Shown here piece after piece: positions 10,427 through 22,571 of a DNA stretch of 64,000 nucleotides. Numbering within the stretch: the first letter of the stretch is position 1; every line of letters begins with the position of its first letter. Position numbers and translations under genes: made by a program. Under the pieces are notes generated by a model. The model did not search any database. It saw only the letters and a list, made by a program, of their open reading frames with translations, and had not been told where the DNA came from. The stretch is from Hofstenia miamia. Taxonomy: Eukaryota > Xenacoelomorpha > Acoela. The stretch is from contig SCFE01000004.1 of the NCBI GenBank assembly GCA_004352715.1, forward strand, positions 1,087,706-1,151,705, written 5' to 3'.

Positions 10427-10541
10427 TGAGTAACCATGTAGAAAATGGTCAATAGATTTTATCTATCCTCAATTACTGTTACTTTTCTCTCCATTACTTT
10501 ATCTAGTATTCTAGTATGAAAATAATTGCTTAAGTTTGGCA

Positions 10542-11541
10542 NNNNNNNNNNNNNNNNNNNNNNNNNNNNNNNNNNNNNNNNNNNNNNNNNNNNNNNNNNN
10601 NNNNNNNNNNNNNNNNNNNNNNNNNNNNNNNNNNNNNNNNNNNNNNNNNNNNNNNNNNNNNNNNNNNNNNNNNNNNNNNNNNNNNNNNNNNNNNNNNNNN
10701 NNNNNNNNNNNNNNNNNNNNNNNNNNNNNNNNNNNNNNNNNNNNNNNNNNNNNNNNNNNNNNNNNNNNNNNNNNNNNNNNNNNNNNNNNNNNNNNNNNNN
10801 NNNNNNNNNNNNNNNNNNNNNNNNNNNNNNNNNNNNNNNNNNNNNNNNNNNNNNNNNNNNNNNNNNNNNNNNNNNNNNNNNNNNNNNNNNNNNNNNNNNN
10901 NNNNNNNNNNNNNNNNNNNNNNNNNNNNNNNNNNNNNNNNNNNNNNNNNNNNNNNNNNNNNNNNNNNNNNNNNNNNNNNNNNNNNNNNNNNNNNNNNNNN
11001 NNNNNNNNNNNNNNNNNNNNNNNNNNNNNNNNNNNNNNNNNNNNNNNNNNNNNNNNNNNNNNNNNNNNNNNNNNNNNNNNNNNNNNNNNNNNNNNNNNNN
11101 NNNNNNNNNNNNNNNNNNNNNNNNNNNNNNNNNNNNNNNNNNNNNNNNNNNNNNNNNNNNNNNNNNNNNNNNNNNNNNNNNNNNNNNNNNNNNNNNNNNN
11201 NNNNNNNNNNNNNNNNNNNNNNNNNNNNNNNNNNNNNNNNNNNNNNNNNNNNNNNNNNNNNNNNNNNNNNNNNNNNNNNNNNNNNNNNNNNNNNNNNNNN
11301 NNNNNNNNNNNNNNNNNNNNNNNNNNNNNNNNNNNNNNNNNNNNNNNNNNNNNNNNNNNNNNNNNNNNNNNNNNNNNNNNNNNNNNNNNNNNNNNNNNNN
11401 NNNNNNNNNNNNNNNNNNNNNNNNNNNNNNNNNNNNNNNNNNNNNNNNNNNNNNNNNNNNNNNNNNNNNNNNNNNNNNNNNNNNNNNNNNNNNNNNNNNN
11501 NNNNNNNNNNNNNNNNNNNNNNNNNNNNNNNNNNNNNNNNN
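10542..11541. other. Assembly gap, 1000 N
   Basis: The left flank is the LTR of A and the right flank the gag of B, so it should hold the LTR end and the insertion junction. Confidence 0.99.
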
Positions 11542-12372
11542 TACTAAATGATGATAAAACAGACAACCAAGAGAAAAATAGAATGAAAGTAAAAAAAAGA
11601 ACAACAATACAACCACCAGAAAAACAGAACAAAAAAACTCTTAAATGAAACCATAACAGATATTGGGAAACCAGAGGAAACAGAGTAAGAATTTATACAA
11701 AAAATGGTAAAGAACATAACACAACAGGTAAAAGCTAAATGTGATGAACAAATGGACACAAAACCAACATTTGAGGACTCCATATTACTTGAAGAAAACA
11801 AAATGGATACACCACCATGTAAAGTGATAATCCAGAAATTCACAGGAAGAATAGATACCCAGTCACCAACATTTAATGAATGGTTACAGATATTCAAAAT
11901 GTGTATAAAAGAAAGGAAAGTGTCACAAAATGCAGCAGCCACATGATGCCCACTCTATCTGGGAGGCACAGCATATCAGCATTACCTGGTACTAGATATA
12001 GAAACAAAAATGACATACAAAATTTGATCAGTGAATACCAGCTTTACTATAATGATGAGAGTTTCAAAAGTCAATACAGAATGGTTTGCAATGGAATCAA
12101 AATGAACCAAAGAGATGACCTTAGAAACTACATGAAACAAGTAGAACAGCTATTTAAGCTAAGTTCAAGAGAATCAATTTATTCTAAATACAACTTATTT
12201 GCACACATCTGCAAAGGATTATCTGAAACAATATGCCAACAGTTCAAAATAAAATGCAATGCAGATGATCCCTTAGATAGGATGATAAGGAAGGGATTAG
12301 CAATCCAGATAATGATAGAAAACAATGCAAGAATAAATGAAAAATTGACAATACCAAAATCAGGTACACTAA
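11542..12372 (+). pseudogene. gag-like gene of element B, second copy, split by LTR insertion
   Basis: Near-identical to 2619-3143 and runs further, covering the rest of the capsid-like region (KLSSRESIYSKYNLFAHICK and on). Stops and one frame change are present. At 12372 it is cut by an LTR; it resumes at 15085 with the 4-bp target CTAA repeated on both sides. The intact order is seen in the inverted copy near 20282. Confidence 0.7.
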
Positions 12373-12737
12373 TGTAGAGTCACTCGGGGAAATTCGTGCT
12401 TAGTATTTAGTTGATTTTTATTTTCTTTTTTGTATCAACGTCATCATGACGTCAGAGTTATATATTTCGACCTTAGGTTTACGAAGGAACTCATGTCCCC
12501 TCGAAGGTGCTATACGTGTTGCTCAAATGTAATTTGAATTGCGAGGGAAATTGATAACATGAATGATTAACTTTGATTGTAAACTAAGGCAGGTAGTTAT
12601 TTATTGTTAACCATGTATAAAATGAGTAACCATGTAGAAAATGGTCAATAGATTTTATCTATCCTCAATTACTGTTACTTTTCTCTCCGTTACTTTATCT
12701 AGTATTCTAGTATGAAAATAATTGCTTAAGTTTGGCA
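12373..12737 (+). repeat. Element A-type LTR, left part
   Basis: TGTAGAGTCACTCGGGG and on, nearly identical to 10177-10541 and 13976-14340. It is preceded by CTAA (12369-12372), the same 4 bases that follow the LTR end at 15084. Confidence 0.85.
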
Positions 12738-13737
12738 NNNNNNNNNNNNNNNNNNNNNNNNNNNNNNNNNNNNNNNNNNNNNNNNNNNNNNNNNNNNNNN
12801 NNNNNNNNNNNNNNNNNNNNNNNNNNNNNNNNNNNNNNNNNNNNNNNNNNNNNNNNNNNNNNNNNNNNNNNNNNNNNNNNNNNNNNNNNNNNNNNNNNNN
12901 NNNNNNNNNNNNNNNNNNNNNNNNNNNNNNNNNNNNNNNNNNNNNNNNNNNNNNNNNNNNNNNNNNNNNNNNNNNNNNNNNNNNNNNNNNNNNNNNNNNN
13001 NNNNNNNNNNNNNNNNNNNNNNNNNNNNNNNNNNNNNNNNNNNNNNNNNNNNNNNNNNNNNNNNNNNNNNNNNNNNNNNNNNNNNNNNNNNNNNNNNNNN
13101 NNNNNNNNNNNNNNNNNNNNNNNNNNNNNNNNNNNNNNNNNNNNNNNNNNNNNNNNNNNNNNNNNNNNNNNNNNNNNNNNNNNNNNNNNNNNNNNNNNNN
13201 NNNNNNNNNNNNNNNNNNNNNNNNNNNNNNNNNNNNNNNNNNNNNNNNNNNNNNNNNNNNNNNNNNNNNNNNNNNNNNNNNNNNNNNNNNNNNNNNNNNN
13301 NNNNNNNNNNNNNNNNNNNNNNNNNNNNNNNNNNNNNNNNNNNNNNNNNNNNNNNNNNNNNNNNNNNNNNNNNNNNNNNNNNNNNNNNNNNNNNNNNNNN
13401 NNNNNNNNNNNNNNNNNNNNNNNNNNNNNNNNNNNNNNNNNNNNNNNNNNNNNNNNNNNNNNNNNNNNNNNNNNNNNNNNNNNNNNNNNNNNNNNNNNNN
13501 NNNNNNNNNNNNNNNNNNNNNNNNNNNNNNNNNNNNNNNNNNNNNNNNNNNNNNNNNNNNNNNNNNNNNNNNNNNNNNNNNNNNNNNNNNNNNNNNNNNN
13601 NNNNNNNNNNNNNNNNNNNNNNNNNNNNNNNNNNNNNNNNNNNNNNNNNNNNNNNNNNNNNNNNNNNNNNNNNNNNNNNNNNNNNNNNNNNNNNNNNNNN
13701 NNNNNNNNNNNNNNNNNNNNNNNNNNNNNNNNNNNNN
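12738..13737. other. Assembly gap, 1000 N
   Basis: Placeholder gap between an LTR start and an integrase fragment. Confidence 0.99.
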
Positions 13738-13975
13738 GTATTGCAAGAGAGATGTAATAAGAAGAATTCATGAGAGAGGACATATGGGGATTATACAAAC
13801 AGAGATGGCATTTAATTTGAAATATATTACAATACTATGTGCCTTTTGAATAATAAACAACCCTTCCCAACACAGAGAGCACCATTGGAAAAAATAATAG
13901 TGATGAGACCAAACATAATTGTGCATATAGATTTAGAAATGTTATCAAGAGACAATGAGGGATATCAATACCTAC
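13738..13975 (+). pseudogene. Integrase fragment of a B-type element
   Basis: Reads YCKRDVIRRIHERGHMGII, the H-x3-H half of the integrase zinc site, then after a frame change the region up to the first catalytic Asp (HIDLEMLSRDNEGYQYL). It is A-rich and diverged from A (6690-6960). An A-type LTR begins abruptly at 13976. Confidence 0.7.
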
Positions 13976-15084
13976 TGTAGAGTCACTCGGGGAATTCGTG
14001 CTTATTATTTAGTTGATTTTTATTTTCTTTTTGTATTAATGTCATCATGACGTCAGAGTTATATATTTCGACCTCAGGTTTACGAAGGAACTCATGTCCC
14101 CTCGAAGGTGCTATACGTGTTGCTCAAATGTAATTTGAATTGGGAGGGAAATTGATAACATGAACGATTAACTTTGATTGTAAACTAAGGCAGGTAGTTA
14201 TTTATTGTTAACCATGTATAAAATGAGTAACCATGTAGAAAATGGTCAATAGATTTTATCTATCCTCAATTACTGTTACTTTTCTCTCCGTTACTTTATC
14301 TAGTATTCTAGTATGAAAATAATTGCTTAAGCTCGGCAACAATTTGGGAGTGCTTTCTTAAGGCACAGGGCGACACGTAGCTCCTGGCGATCACTTGATC
14401 TTCCCAGCCCAAATTGTGGACTCATTAGGTTACGTATACGGGTACGGTTAAGGAAATAATGAATCTCTCGTTCGATACTCAACACATACATGCACTTATA
14501 ATTGATTACACTGTGATGATACCATGCTGTTGGCTAACATGAATGTCTGGTAATTACAGACTATTATTTAGTGAGCTGAGAACTAACAATGAAAATGAGA
14601 TTTTTACTTTTGCAATGAGATAGAAATTAATAAGTGAGACAAATAGGGTAGCACCATGCACTAATCAAGCACTGAACTGTTTCTGTTTCTAAAGACTCTG
14701 CTTTGGCTGGAAGCCACGNNNNNNNNNAATGTCTGGTAATTACAGACTATTATTTAGTGAGCTGAGAACTAACAATGAAAATGAGATTTTTACTTTTGCA
14801 ATGAGATAGAAATTAATAAGTGAGACAAATAGGGTAGCACCATGCACTAATCGAGCACTGAACTGTTTCTGTTTCTAAAGACTCCGCTTCGGCTGGAAGC
14901 CAAGTTAGTTGATCATCTTGGAAATACCTAAAGTATCGCATCAAATACTTGGATGAATTACAAATGTTTATATTAGTTTATTTTCTCTTTAACTGTTTTC
15001 CCAGAATTGGGGCTGTGGTTTCCTATGTTAAACCTTCTGCAGAGTCAATTAGTTACTAGTACAATTACAGCCCGTGATTCTACA
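13976..15084 (+). repeat. Complete element A-type LTR
   Basis: Runs TGTAGAGTCACTC...GTGATTCTACA with CRE (14048) and TATA-like (about 14219) sites. It contains a 9-N gap (14719-14727) flanked by two near-identical 177-nt blocks (14542-14718 and 14728-14905), probably unresolved overlapping contig ends. The true LTR is then about 0.92 kb. The right flank is CTAATGCC, continuing gag of element B. Confidence 0.85.
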
Positions 15085-15322
15085 CTAATGCCACAAGTGA
15101 AAACAAATAAAAACATCTACAAAGGAACAAACAGAAAACCATCAGATGGAGAAGAAATAATAAAAATAAAACTGAAAGATGGTACAATAAGGAAAATTAA
15201 AAGGAAAGACTTAAAATGCCAAATGTGTTGAAACAAACTACACACAAAGAAATATTGCAAATGTCAAATCAATTTGATTGAGGAAGAAGATGCATATTTG
15301 GAAGAAGGGGACTTAATAAAAA
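15085..15322 (+). pseudogene. Gag C-terminus with zinc knuckle, element B left arm
   Basis: Continues gag after the LTR insertion. The nucleocapsid-type CCHC motif is KCQMC at about 15216 then H and C (C-x2-C-x4-H-x4-C), with a TGA inside where sister copy C has Gly. Later frames are broken. Confidence 0.6.
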
Positions 15323-15963
15323 ATGACAATGAACAAAAAAACTCTGAAAAAACGTGCACATGTTCAAATAATAGCTGACCTAATCAAAATGAATACAATT
15401 ACAGTTGTAGTCAACAGTATAATGGTAAAGGCCACAATAGATACAGAGCAGTCATATCAGTTATTACTGACAATTGTGCAGAGAAAATTGGATTTAAAAG
15501 GAAAAATTTACAAGAAGAAAAATTAGGCAAATAAATGCCTCTGGCAAATACATTGACATCAAAGGCAAACTAGAGAAGGTATGGATACAGATAGCAAATA
15601 CCACATTCTAACAGACATTTACTGTAATAGATATGGAAAGGAATCTGCTACCATACAAAATGATACTGGGAAACAACATCCTTACCCAGAATAGCTGTAT
15701 AATAGACTATACAAACAAAACCATAAGAGTCCAAGAAGAGGTCATAACAACACAAGAAGAAAATGAAGAAGACACAATAATATTCAGACAATTAGACAAC
15801 ACCAAAATACAGCTGAACAACTGGAAAATGTGTCAAACAACAACCAATGACAAAATAATCACTGAAATAATGATGTATGAGAGGAATGGAATAAATACAA
15901 AAGAAATATCCTTACCATCAAGCTTATGCACAGTCAAAGAAGGGCAAGCAACCATACTGATAT
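15323..15963 (+). pseudogene. Retropepsin-like protease, element B left arm, decayed
   Basis: ATIDTEQS near 15430 corresponds to the catalytic DTG (Gly lost). MILGNNILTQNSCIID near 15660 fits the ILG.DFL motif of the retropepsin C-terminus. Frameshifts separate the two parts. The same two motifs occur in C at 21719 and 21950. Confidence 0.65.
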
Positions 15964-16199
15964 AAATGCAACCAACAGAATGGTGAATCTCAAGAAAGAA
16001 AAAATCAAGATACTAGGGAAAAGATCAAAATGGAAAAAATGTTGACAGAGAAGATGATCAACATAATTGAAAAACAAGACAAGCATGACTATCAAATACC
16101 AGACATTAAAGACAAACAATATGAACACCTCAACAACAAATAAAAAACAGAACTAATAAACCTACTCAAAAAACACAGAAGAAGCTATAGGGGAAACAC

Positions 16200-16935
16200 A
16201 TAAAATAATCACAACTACAGATGAACCAATACATCTACCCTGCAGAAGAGTACCAGAACACCTAAAAAATGACTATATGAAAATCTTAATCAAACTGATA
16301 GATAAAAAAATTATTTGAACCAGCAAGAGCCCCTATGCAGCATCAACAGTGTTCCTCAAGCAAGGAAACAAATACAGACTCTGCATATATTTCAGAAAAC
16401 TAAACAACATAACCAAAAAAGATGCATATTCCCTCTCAACAATTGATGACATAATATATGAAGCAAGTAAATACAAATACTACACCTGCCTAGACTTATG
16501 CAAAGCCTATTGGCAGCTACCAATGGAACTGAAAGACATAGAAAAAACTGCTTTTATAACACCCTACAATTTGTTTGAATGGATGTACATGGCATTTGGG
16601 TTATGCAATGCACCAGTTCATTCCAGAGATATATCACAAAAGTACTAAAACAAATCAATAAGAAGGTAGAAGAAGGAATAAATGCATATATAGACAACAT
16701 ATTAATTGCAAGCAACACAATTCCCAAACACATGGATAAACTGGACAGAACACTGAAATTCTATATAATGCAGGATTATGAGTGAATGGGAAAAAATATG
16801 AAGTTCTAAAAACACAAGTAGTGTTCCTAGGAAGGGAAATTGAAAAGGGAGGAATAAAGATGAAAAACAATGCTAAAGAGATGATACAAAACATAAGCAG
16901 TCCTAGAACAAAGAAAGACCTCCAATAAATAATGG
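16200..16935 (+). pseudogene. Reverse transcriptase, element B left arm
   Basis: Motifs: RRVPEHLK, SPYAASTVF, LDLCKAYWQLP, FGLCNAP and AYIDNILIAS (YIDN at 16687-16698). A one-base loss after FGLCNAP and a later stop break the frame. The second Asp of YxDD is Asn, as in A. Confidence 0.8.
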
Positions 16936-17654
16936 GTTTTATCAATTACTATGGGTCATTTATATCAAATGAAGCTCAAAAGACAACAAAAACAACAGCA
17001 CTATTAAAAAGAGATTGGTGTGAAGTCATTGAAATGGTGGAATACTTCTACAACACATTGGTGCACACAACCACAGGAGTAACACCATACAAAGCCATGT
17101 ATGGGCAAGAAGCAGCAACACCTATATCAATGCAAAATTACTCATATTCTGATAAACCAGGTAATGAATATATAAAAACAATAAAAAATCAAATTACAGG
17201 AATACATGAGACAATGTGCCACAACACAAAAAGATCTACAATAAGACAAGAATGGAACTTCATTAAGAAAATATACAGCAAACCACACAAGATGGGAAAC
17301 AAGGTTTGCACATACACATTACTGAGAACACAAGATGTAAACCAGGTGAGAAAATTAAAAACACAGTGGTCAGGGCCATTCACCATCACACAAACCTTAC
17401 CAAACAATAACTACAAACTAAATGACAGAAGAATTTTACATTTCCAAAACCTGAAAAGAGCAACCATAGACATAGAACAGGTAACACTAGACAAAAACAC
17501 ACAATTTAAAATTATAAAAAATTGTGATGGTACATACAATGAAAGGCAAGAATTAGATAGTGTAGCTGTGGAGGAATTCAAAGAAGAATGCATACCTCAA
17601 CAAAATGCCATTGAGGTTGAAAGAAGAATTATGTCCCAGAGGGCTGCAAAATAA
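16936..17654 (+). pseudogene. RNase H start fused to integrase C-terminus by internal deletion
   Basis: MGFINYYGSFIS, the start of the RNase H region, runs to TTALLKRD and then jumps in frame into the integrase C-terminal part (VIEMVEYFYNTLVH..., GPFTITQTLPNNNYKLNDRR, LKRATID). RNase H and the whole catalytic core of integrase are missing. The same fusion occurs in the inverted arm (18303 down to 17692), so the deletion came before the palindrome. The 240-codon ORF is open but cannot be an active integrase. Confidence 0.75.
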
Positions 17655-17691
17655 ATCTAAATATGACCCTCAAATATGGGATATAAATTTA

Positions 17692-20600
17692 TTAACTGAA
17701 TTTAGGGTAGAAAATGAAGAGATCAATGGCATTTTGTTGAGGTATGCATTCTTCTTTGAATTCCTCCACAGCTACACTATCTAATTCTTGCCTTACATTG
17801 TATGTACCATCACAATTTTTTATAATTTTAAATTGTGTGTTTTTGTCTAGTGTTACCTTTTCTATGTCTATGGTTGCTCTTTTCAGCTTTTGGAAATGTA
17901 AAATTCTTCTGTCATTTAGTTTGTAGTTATTGTTTGGTAAGGTTTGTGTGTTGGTGAATGGCACTGACCACTGTGTTTTTAATTTTCTCACCTTGTTTAC
18001 ATCTTGTGTTCTCAGTAATGTGTAGGTGCAAACCTTGTTTCCCATCTTGTGTGGTTTGCTGTATATTTTCTTGTTGAACTTCCATTCTTGTCTTATTGTA
18101 GATCTTTTTGTGTTGTGGCACATTGTCTCATGTATTCCTGTAATTTGATTTTTTATTGTTTTTATATATTCATTACCTGGTTTATCAGAATATGAGTAAT
18201 TTTGCATTGATATAGGTGTTGCTGCTTCTCTCCCATACATGGCTTTGTATGGTGTTACTCCTGTGGTTGTGTGCACCAATGTGTTGTAGAAGTATTCCAC
18301 CATTTCAATGACTTCACGCCAATCTCTTTTTAATAGTGCTGTTGTTTATGTTGTCTTTTGAGCTTCATTTCATATAAATGACCCATAGTAATTGATAAAA
18401 CCCATTATTTATTGGAGGTCTTTCTTTGTTCTAGGACTGCTTATGTTTTGTATCATCTCTTTAGCATTGTTTTTCATCTTTATTCCTCCCTTTTCAATTT
18501 CACATTTTTTCCCATTCACTCATAATCCTGCATTGTATAGAATTTCAGTGTTCTGTCCAGTTTATCCATGTGTTAGGGAATTGTATTGCTTGCAATTAAT
18601 ATGTTGTCTATATATGCATTTATTCCTTCTTCTACCTTCTTATTGATTTGTTTTAGTACTTTTGTGATATATCTCTGGAATGAACTGGTGCATTGCATAA
18701 CCCAAATGCCATGTACATCCATTCAAACAAATTGTAGGGTGTTATAAAAGCAGTTTTTTCTATGTCTTTCAGTTCCATTGGTAGCTGCCAATAGGCTTTG
18801 CATAAGTCTAGGCAGGTGTAGTATTTGTATTTACTTGCTTCATATATTATGTCATCAATTGTTGGGAGGGGATATACATCTTTTTTGGTTATGTTGTTTA
18901 GTTTTCTGAAATATATGCAGAGTCTGTATTTGTTTCCTTGCTTGAGGAACACTGTTGGTGCTGCATAGGGGCTCTTGCTGGTTCAAATAATTTTGTTATC
19001 TATCAGTTTGATTAAGATTTTCATTTAGTCATTTTTTAGGTGTTCTGGTACTCTTCTGCAGGGTAGATGCATTGGTTCATCTGTAGTTGTGATTATTTTA
19101 TGTGTTTCCCCTACAGCTTTTCCTATGCTGATTTCACTAAAATTGAAGATTCTTCTGTGTTTCTTGAGTAGGTTTATTAGTTCTGTTTTTTATTTGTTGT
19201 TGAGGTGTTCATATTGTTTGTCTTTAATGTCTGGTATTTGATAGTCATGCTTGTCTTGTTTTTCAATTATGTTGATCATCTTCTCTGTCAACATTTTTTC
19301 CATTTTGATCTTTTCCCTAGTATCTTGATTTTTTCTTTCTTGAGATTCACCATTCTGTTGGTTGCATTTATATCAGTATGGTTGCTTGCCCTTCTTTGAC
19401 TGTGCATAAGCTTGATGGTAAGGATATTTCTTTTGTATTTATTCCATTCCTCTCATACATCATTATTTCAGTGATTATTTTGTCATTGGTTGNNNNNNNN
19501 NNNNNNNNNNNNNNNNNNNNNNNNNTGTTTGACACATTTTCCAGTTGTTCAGCTGTATTTTGGTGTTGTCTAATAGTCTGAATATTATTGTGTCTTCTTC
19601 ATTTTCTTCTTGTGTTGTTATGACCTCTTCTTGGACTCTTATGGTTTTGTTTGTATAGTCTATTATACAGCTATTCTGGGTAAGGATGTTGTTTCCCAGT
19701 ATCATTTTGTATGGTAGCAGATTCCTTTCCATATCTATTACAGTAAATGTATGTTAGAATGTGGTATTCGCTATCTGTATCCATACCTTCTCTAGTTTGC
19801 CTTTGATGTCAATGTATTTGCCAGAGGCATTTATTTGCCTAATTTTTCTTCTTGTAAATTTTTCCTTTTAAATCCAATTTTCTCTGCACAATTGTCAGTA
19901 ATAACTGATATGACTGCTCTGTATCTATTGTGGCCTTTACCATTATACTGTTGACTACAACTGTAATTGTATTCATTTTGATTAGGTCAGCTATTATTTG
20001 AACATGTGCACGTTTTTTCAGAGTTTTTTTGTTCATTGTCATTTTTTATTAAGTCCCCTTCCTCCAAATATGCATCTTCTTCCTCAATCAAATTGATTTG
20101 ACATTTGCAATATTTCTTTGTGTGTAGTTTGTTTCAACACATTTGGCATTTTAAGTCTTTCCTTTTAATTTTCCTTATTGTAACATCTTTCAGTTTTATT
20201 TTTATTATTTCTTCTCCATCTGATGGTTTTCTGTTTCTTCCTTTGTAGATGTTTTTATTTGTTTTCACTTGTGGCATTAGTGTACCTGATTTTGGTATTG
20301 TCAATTTTTCATTTATTGTTGCATTGTTTTCTATCATTATCTGGATTGCTAATCCCTTCCTTATCATCTAAGGTCATCTCTTTGGTTCATTTTGATTTCA
20401 TTGAGAACCATTCTGTATTAACTTTTGAAACTCTCATCATTATAGTAAAGCTGGTATTCACTGATCAAATTTTGTATGTCATTTTTGTTTCTATATCTAG
20501 TACCAGGTAATGCTGATATGCTGTGCCTCCCAGATAGAGTGGGCATCATGTGGCTGCTGCATTTTGTGACACTTTCCTTTCTTTTATACACATTTTGAAT

Positions 20601-20862
20601 ATCTGTAACCATTCATTAAATGTTGGTGACTGGGTATCTATTCTTCCTGTGAATTTCTGGATTATCACTTTACATGGTTGTGTATCCATTTTGTTTTCTT
20701 CAAGTAATATGGAGTCCTCAAATGTTGGTTTTGTGTCCATTTGTTCATCACATTTAGCTTTTACCTGTTGTGTTATGTTCTTTACCATTTTTTGTATAAA
20801 TTCTTACTCTGTTTCCTTGGGTTTCCCAATATCTGCAATGGTTTCATTTAAGAGTTTTTCAT
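17692..20862 (-). pseudogene. Inverted element B copy: gag, protease, RT, integrase tail
   Basis: On the minus strand from 20862 down: gag (to about 20134, with FNEWLQIF and KCQMC), protease (20042-19475, with the GNNILTQNSCIID motif), 33-N gap 19493-19525, RT (18952-18600, CLDLCKAYWQLP, FGLCNAP, YIDN near 18610), and the integrase C-terminal fusion (18303-17692). The same internal deletion as the left arm is present, plus several frameshifts. Confidence 0.8.
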
Positions 20863-21095
20863 GTCATTTCTTTGCATTGTTTCTATTAGTAAATAACAGT
20901 CTTTTGAAGATACTTCCATTACATTGTTACATTCCATTACATTGTTAACTAAAACACTTTCTATTGATATTAATTACTCTATTGACTTTAATTGCATACA
21001 GATATAGGCTATCTATTGATATTTAGACCATTGCATTGCATAGAAATAGCTGTAAATATAAATTCTCAAAAAACGCTGCTTTTTCTGCAACAACA
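20863..21095. other. Junction between palindrome and element C
   Basis: AT-rich with a short repeat TTACATTGTTA / TTCCATTACATTG around 20920-20950. No ORF is visible. It lies between the end of inverted gag and the truncated start of element C gag. Confidence 0.4.
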
Positions 21096-21620
21096 CAATA
21101 CATTCAACAGATCAAGTGATTAGTGATGCTAAGCTCAAGAGAAAACAAATACTTGAAGTACAATCTGTTTTCACACATATGTAAAGAGATGCCAGAGAGC
21201 ATCAGAACACAATTTGAAATTAAATGCAATATTGATAAATTAGAGAAGATGATTCAAAAAGCAGTTGATATCCAAGCAAAGATAGAAAATTCATGAATCT
21301 ATGAGAAAGCTGCCTGGCATAGGGAGACAACAACATGGAGAAGTAATTTAAAACCACAACCCTCAAGCAAGCCATACAATTAAAACAAACTGGAGAAAAT
21401 CCTAAAAATTAAAGGAAAGAATGGGGAGACAAAAAAATGAGAGAAAAGGATGTTAAATGCTACAGCTGTGGACAAAAGGGTCACAAAAAACCTGATTGCA
21501 CCAAAGAGATAAACGTAATTGGGGATGAAGAGGCTTATTATGAGGGTGAGGATCTGATAGAATCAGAAAACAAAATGAACAAATATCACAGACCAATGAG
21601 GAGTCAGAAAACTAGCTAGA
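21096..21620 (+). pseudogene. Element C gag C-terminus with CCHC zinc knuckle
   Basis: Begins abruptly with sequence matching B gag (SSRENKYLKYNLFSHICK), so the 5' part is lost. The zinc knuckle KCYSCGQKGHKKPDC (about 21452-21496) is a canonical C-x2-C-x4-H-x4-C nucleic-acid-binding motif. A TGA near 21294 aligns with an Arg codon of B. Confidence 0.75.
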
Positions 21621-22346
21621 TTGCTGACACATAAAAACCATGCACTGATAATGATCTTGACAAATCTCTATATCATGAATAGAATAATGATAATGATTAA
21701 TGGTTTGATGAGAAAAGCAATGATCAATACCAGAGCAGCAACTTTGATAATTACTGATGAGTGTTCAACAAAATTTGGTTTCAAATGGGAAGACTTGAAC
21801 AGTTGTAATAAACAATTGATCCTTGCATTAGAAGAATATATCAACACAAAAGGAATGATAAATGCAGTGCAGATGAGAATAGCAAACCCAACATTTAAGC
21901 AATGGCTGGTAGTGCTGGACACTCATAACAATCTGCTACCATATAAGGTTATAATGGGCAACGACTTCCTGACAAAAAATGGATGTGTCATAAATCACAC
22001 AACTAGGACAATAAAAGTAAAGAAGGAAGAAATCAAAATTGAAGAGGAAGAAGGAAGACACAAAACAATCATGTTTGAATTGCAGGAAGACATTCATCTG
22101 CAGCCACATCAATGGAGGCTGCATATGATAGATACAGAAGACCCAATAACAGCTGACATAATGCTATACAACAACAAGGGAATCAACATGAAGAGAGTAT
22201 CAATGCCATATAGTGTTTGCACAGTAAAGAATGGAAAGGGGAAAATACCAATCCTCAATGCAATGAACCAAAATGATGGAGCAAGTAATTTGCATTGTCA
22301 AGTCAAGGACTTGCAAATGAAAATGGAAAGTACTCCACATGGCTGA
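21621..22346 (+). pseudogene. Element C retropepsin-like protease region
   Basis: Open for 241 codons. AMINTRAATLIIT (about 21718) sits where the catalytic DTGA triplet should be and reads NTRA, so it would be inactive. IMGNDFLTKNGCVI (about 21953) is the conserved C-terminal motif. It runs into the linker before RT, which contains the peptide ADSRAIG in another frame. Confidence 0.7.
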
Positions 22347-22571
22347 CTCAAGGGCAATTGGACAAACACCATCAAAGACACAAGTACTCCCAAATGCTGA
22401 CTCAATGGCATAGGGACAAAAGCAAATGAAAAAGATGTGTACAGAATACCAGAAATAAGAAACAAAGATTACCCACACCTGGAGGAGAAGGAAATGACAC
22501 AATTAAGAGAGATTTGGAAAGTCATAAACAAATGCTCAATTATGGAGAAATAAGTGTGGGACAAGCAATAG

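Larger units (their letters stand above)
10177..10541 (+). repeat. 3' LTR of element A, left 365 bp
   Basis: Starts TGTAGAGTCACTC and matches the LTR copies at 12373 and 13976 until the N run. It contains a CRE palindrome and a TATA-like box (listed separately). Confidence 0.85.
15085..20862. repeat. Large palindrome of two deleted element B copies
   Basis: Left arm 15085-17612 (plus gag 11542-12372 before the LTR insertion) and right arm 17726-20862 are inverted copies with few differences, around a 113-nt unique spacer (17613-17725). Differences: the right arm lacks about 160 nt of gag near 20369 and has a 33-N gap; the left arm carries the LTR insertion. Homology stops near 20862. Confidence 0.85.

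Noticed and set aside
16936-17654. The 240-codon ORF as an intact integrase gene
   Set aside because: It joins the start of the RNase H region to the integrase C-terminus; the catalytic core is deleted.
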